Assembly (NCBI GenBank): GCA_029884515.1
Contig: JAOUHR010000066.1
Coordinates: 1 to 8,221 of the forward strand
Direction of reading: 5' to 3'
Source of the DNA: Gemmatimonadota bacterium
GTDB taxonomy: Bacteria > Gemmatimonadota > Gemmatimonadetes > Gemmatimonadales > Gemmatimonadaceae
DNA length: 8,221 bases
Under the pieces are notes generated by a model. It did not search any database. It had not been told where the DNA came from and worked only from the letters and a program-made list of their open reading frames with translations. Position numbers and translations under genes: made by a program. Each line of letters opens with the position of its first letter. The first letter of the stretch is position 1. Of this stretch, positions 6,035 through 8,221 are shown piece after piece.

Positions 6035-7843
6035 GTGACGCACTTCGCTCCCCCGGGCGCCGCAGAGCAGGCGCCCCTCCCCGCGGTCCCGTGGCAGATC
6101 ACCGGGAACCACTGGCTCGCACTCCCCTGCATCCATCCGGCCGACGGGGCGATCCATGCGATCAGCCTGTTGCATCGCGGCGCGCGCGCGGCCGTGGAGT
6201 TCGCCGGTGACGCCGGATTCCTCGAGGGGAAGGGCGCGCCGCTCGCCCGGCCGACCGTCGCGATCGACGGGCAACCCTTCGCGTTGGCGACGGGCGGCGT
6301 GGCGTGGGAGCGCGCGCTCCAATGGCTGCCGACCTTCACCAGCCAGACCTCCGATCTCGTGATCCGCGGGACGGTGTTCGCACCGTTCGGGCGCGATGCC
6401 GACATCGCGGGCGCCGTGTACGCGATGGCGTTCGAGAACCGGGGCACGAACTCGCGCGAGGTCATCGTCGGCCTGGAGGGAGTGCTCGGGCACCGGCAGC
6501 TGCGGGTGCGTACGCCGCGGCCCGCCGAGGATTCGCACCAGGTCACGCAGTCGGCCGACGGGGTCGTGCTGCTCGATGGAGCGGCGGCGCCGGGACTCTG
6601 CGCGCTCGCGGTGGCGGCAGACGGGGATGCCGCGGTGACGATCACCGACGGTCTCGCGCCCGCGTACACGCTGCGCCGCGCTTTCACGCTCGGGCCCGGC
6701 GAGCGGATCGAGACGGCGTTCTACATCGCAGCCGGCCCGGAACGCGACGGCGCGGAGGCCACCGCCGGCGTGATGCGCCGTCGCGGGTGGCGCGCCTTGC
6801 TCACGGCCACGCGCGATGCGCTGCGCGCGCTGGAGCAGGGCACCGGGCTCGAGTCCCTCGATGCGCTGATCAACCGCAACCTCCTCTTCGCCTATTTCTA
6901 CGGCGTGGGCCGCGCGCTCGACGACGCCCACTTCTACCTCGTGCGGAGCCGCGCGCCCTGGTGTGCCTGGGGCGTCACCGTGCGCGACTGGGAGGCGCTC
7001 GCCTGGACCGTCCCCGCGGTGCAGCTCGCTGACCCGCCGCTCGCCCGCGAGCTGATCCTCCGCGCCTGCGAGGTGCACGGGTACGCGCCCGGTCGCGGCG
7101 TGCACTACCTCGACGGCACGCTCTTCGAGCCGGGCTTCACGCTCGAGGGCGCGGCGTCGTACGCGATCGCCACGGAGCGCTACATCCGCGAGACGGGGGA
7201 CGACCAGATCGTGGAGGAGATGGTGCTCGCCGACACGCTCTACGTGTCGCACGACGACCTGGCCGCCCGGCGCGACGAACAGCATCCGCTCTACCGCACC
7301 GAGGTCACACTCGACCGCCGGCCGGTGCCGCTCCCGTACAGCCTGCACGGGAACGCCGTCGTCGCGTACGCCCTCGACGCGCTGCGCAAGACGCTCGATG
7401 AGGAGGCGTCGAAGGAGGTGCAGGACCCGGCCGCGGTGCGCGCGGCATTGCGGCGCCACTTCGCCACCGGCGGGGAGGGCAAGACCACCTTCGCGGCGAC
7501 CGCCGACCTGCGAGGTGAACGCACGCTCGACGACGACCCGGTGGGCTCCGCGCTCTGGCTCCCCCTCTGGGAGGCCGTGGACCGCACCGACTCCGTCTAC
7601 CGACGCACGGCGAAGCGGATCGGGAGTTCGGACCGGCTCGTGGTGCAGATCGCCCGGCTCTTCGGGCCGGACGGCGGTGCGATGCTCGAGTGGCTCCGCC
7701 GCGCGCCGCTCGGGCACGGGCTCGCCGCGGAGTTCGTGGATGAGGACGGGCGCGCGATCTCGCACGGCGGGGACGCGGCCCTGAGCGGACTGCTCGCCTA
7801 CGCGGTGTGGTACACGGTGCACGCGCACGGCGTGCGGCCGTGA
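6035..7843 (+). CDS. Putative (alpha/alpha)6-barrel glycosidase-like protein, family unassigned
   Basis: No named gene is recognised. The 602-residue product has no signal peptide or membrane segment, so it is probably cytosolic. Residues about 15-235 look like a beta-sandwich: alternating strands such as SDLVIRGTVFAPFG (106-119), YAMAFENRGTNSREVIVGLEGV (from 129) and YTLRRAFTLGPGERIETAFYIAAG (211-234). A linking helix (240-270) leads to an all-helical domain, about 275-602, with NRNLLFAYFYGVGRALDD, WGVTVRDWEALAWTVPAV, HYLDGTLFEPGFTLEGAASYAIATERYIRETGD, PYSLHGNAVVAYALDALRK and a final SGLLAYAVWYTVHAHG. This sandwich-plus-helical-barrel order is known from glycogen-debranching-type and related six-hairpin glycosidases. 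Acidic residues in aromatic contexts that could be catalytic are Asp318, Glu320, Asp360, Glu365 and Glu371. Substrate and activity cannot be read from the sequence; a non-catalytic or lyase role is possible. Start GTG 6035 follows an AAGG site; it diverges from the barrel gene and converges with crcB after 45 bases. Confidence 0.75.
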   Translation: MTHFAPPGAAEQAPLPAVPWQITGNHWLALPCIHPADGAIHAISLLHRGARAAVEFAGDAGFLEGKGAPLARPTVAIDGQPFALATGGVAWERALQWLPTFTSQTSDLVIRGTVFAPFGRDADIAGAVYAMAFENRGTNSREVIVGLEGVLGHRQLRVRTPRPAEDSHQVTQSADGVVLLDGAAAPGLCALAVAADGDAAVTITDGLAPAYTLRRAFTLGPGERIETAFYIAAGPERDGAEATAGVMRRRGWRALLTATRDALRALEQGTGLESLDALINRNLLFAYFYGVGRALDDAHFYLVRSRAPWCAWGVTVRDWEALAWTVPAVQLADPPLARELILRACEVHGYAPGRGVHYLDGTLFEPGFTLEGAASYAIATERYIRETGDDQIVEEMVLADTLYVSHDDLAARRDEQHPLYRTEVTLDRRPVPLPYSLHGNAVVAYALDALRKTLDEEASKEVQDPAAVRAALRRHFATGGEGKTTFAATADLRGERTLDDDPVGSALWLPLWEAVDRTDSVYRRTAKRIGSSDRLVVQIARLFGPDGGAMLEWLRRAPLGHGLAAEFVDEDGRAISHGGDAALSGLLAYAVWYTVHAHGVRP

Positions 7844-7888
7844 GCTGGGACACGACCGGGGCCTGAGCCCGATCGCGAGTTCGGACGG

Positions 7889-8221
7889 CTAGCCTCGCGC
7901 CATCGTGTACCCGACGTACACCGCCCCCACCGAGAGCACGACGCTCGCCAGCGCGTGCGCTGCGGCTCGGCCCGGCTGGCCGGCCTCGAGGAAGGCGAGG
8001 TTCTCCGTCGCGAACGTCGAGAAGGTCGTGAAGCCGCCACAGAGGCCGATGGCGACGAACGCACGGGCCTGCGGCGTCGTCTCAGCGGCCGTCGACCAGC
8101 GCAGGAACCAGCCGAGGACGAGGGAGCCGAGGACGTTCACCGCGAGCGTCGCCCAGGGGTAGGACGCGAGCGATGGCACGCGGCGCACGGCCTCCCCCAC
8201 ACAGAAGCGCAGCGCGGATCC
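7889..8221 (-). CDS. crcB: Fluoride ion channel CrcB/FluC, N-terminus cut by window edge
   Basis: CrcB/FluC is a small inner-membrane channel that works as an antiparallel dimer to export fluoride. The frame is open to the right edge and reads GSALRFCVGEAVRR, matching the family's N-terminal Gly-x-x-x-Arg-Tyr/Phe region. The GTG at 8200 is therefore internal, and about 5-15 residues are missing. The 110 visible residues hold membrane segment 2 with the conserved Asn (ATLAVNVLGSLVLGWFL, Asn29), segment 3 with GLCGGFTTFSTF at 59-70 (pore Phe residues and the central sodium-site region), and segment 4 (HALASVVLSVGAVYVGYTM). Length is consistent with a family of about 115-130 residues. It converges with the glycosidase-like gene. 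Any fluoride riboswitch would lie beyond the edge. Confidence 0.95.
   Translation of the reverse strand, partial: GSALRFCVGEAVRRVPSLASYPWATLAVNVLGSLVLGWFLRWSTAAETTPQARAFVAIGLCGGFTTFSTFATENLAFLEAGQPGRAAAHALASVVLSVGAVYVGYTMARG

Noticed and set aside
5956..6687. Upstream in-frame extension of the barrel gene on the minus strand
   Set aside because: It would bury the signal peptide and lie antisense to the glycosidase-like gene; no start with a ribosome-binding site is seen there.
7844..7888. Bidirectional terminator between the glycosidase-like gene and crcB
   Set aside because: The best stem is only 4 bp (GGGC 7859-7862 with GCCC 7867-7870) and there is no T-tract; too weak to call.
8216..8221. 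GGATCC (BamHI site) at the very end of the window
   Set aside because: It could hint at a clone boundary, but it continues the crcB frame sensibly and a 6-base site at an edge may be coincidence.

Overview
The window is densely coding, GC-rich DNA (the first 60 bases count 42 G/C) with long genes and very short gaps. GTG starts, overlapping genes and a signal peptide ending in a '...LEAQ'-type site suggest a high-GC, diderm, free-living bacterium. Gemmatimonadota is my best guess, but no rRNA or other decisive marker is present, so this is inference.

Layout, left to right. (1) Positions 2-4279, plus strand: a tight housekeeping operon made of the 3' part of dxs (isoprenoid precursor synthesis, start lost at the left edge), nadK (NAD kinase, GTG start overlapping the dxs stop) and recN (SMC-like DNA-repair ATPase, 4 bases after nadK). 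It is a shortened version of the dxs-tlyA-nadK/argR-recN order known from Gram-positive bacteria, with no tlyA or argR between. (2) Positions 4255-5955, minus strand: a secreted, probably outer-membrane beta-barrel protein. Its 3' end overlaps recN tail to tail by 25 bases, next to a perfect 10-bp GC hairpin. (3) Positions 5956-6034: a 79-base divergent intergenic region with the only marked AT-rich island of the window, probably the promoters for both flanking genes. (4) Positions 6035-7843, plus strand: a 602-residue cytosolic protein that looks like a beta-sandwich plus an (alpha/alpha)6-barrel glycosidase, of unassigned family. (5) Positions 7889-8221, minus strand: a CrcB/FluC fluoride channel whose N-terminus runs off the right edge.

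The first three genes link NADPH-using isoprenoid synthesis, NADP supply and DNA repair only by operon membership; no direct functional coupling is shown. The barrel protein and the glycosidase-like protein share a divergent promoter region and might be co-regulated, but nothing in the sequence proves a joint role. I found no RNA gene, CRISPR array, insertion sequence, phage gene or defence system. The region looks like ordinary chromosomal backbone; the uncharacterised material is the barrel protein with its long insert and the glycosidase-like protein.
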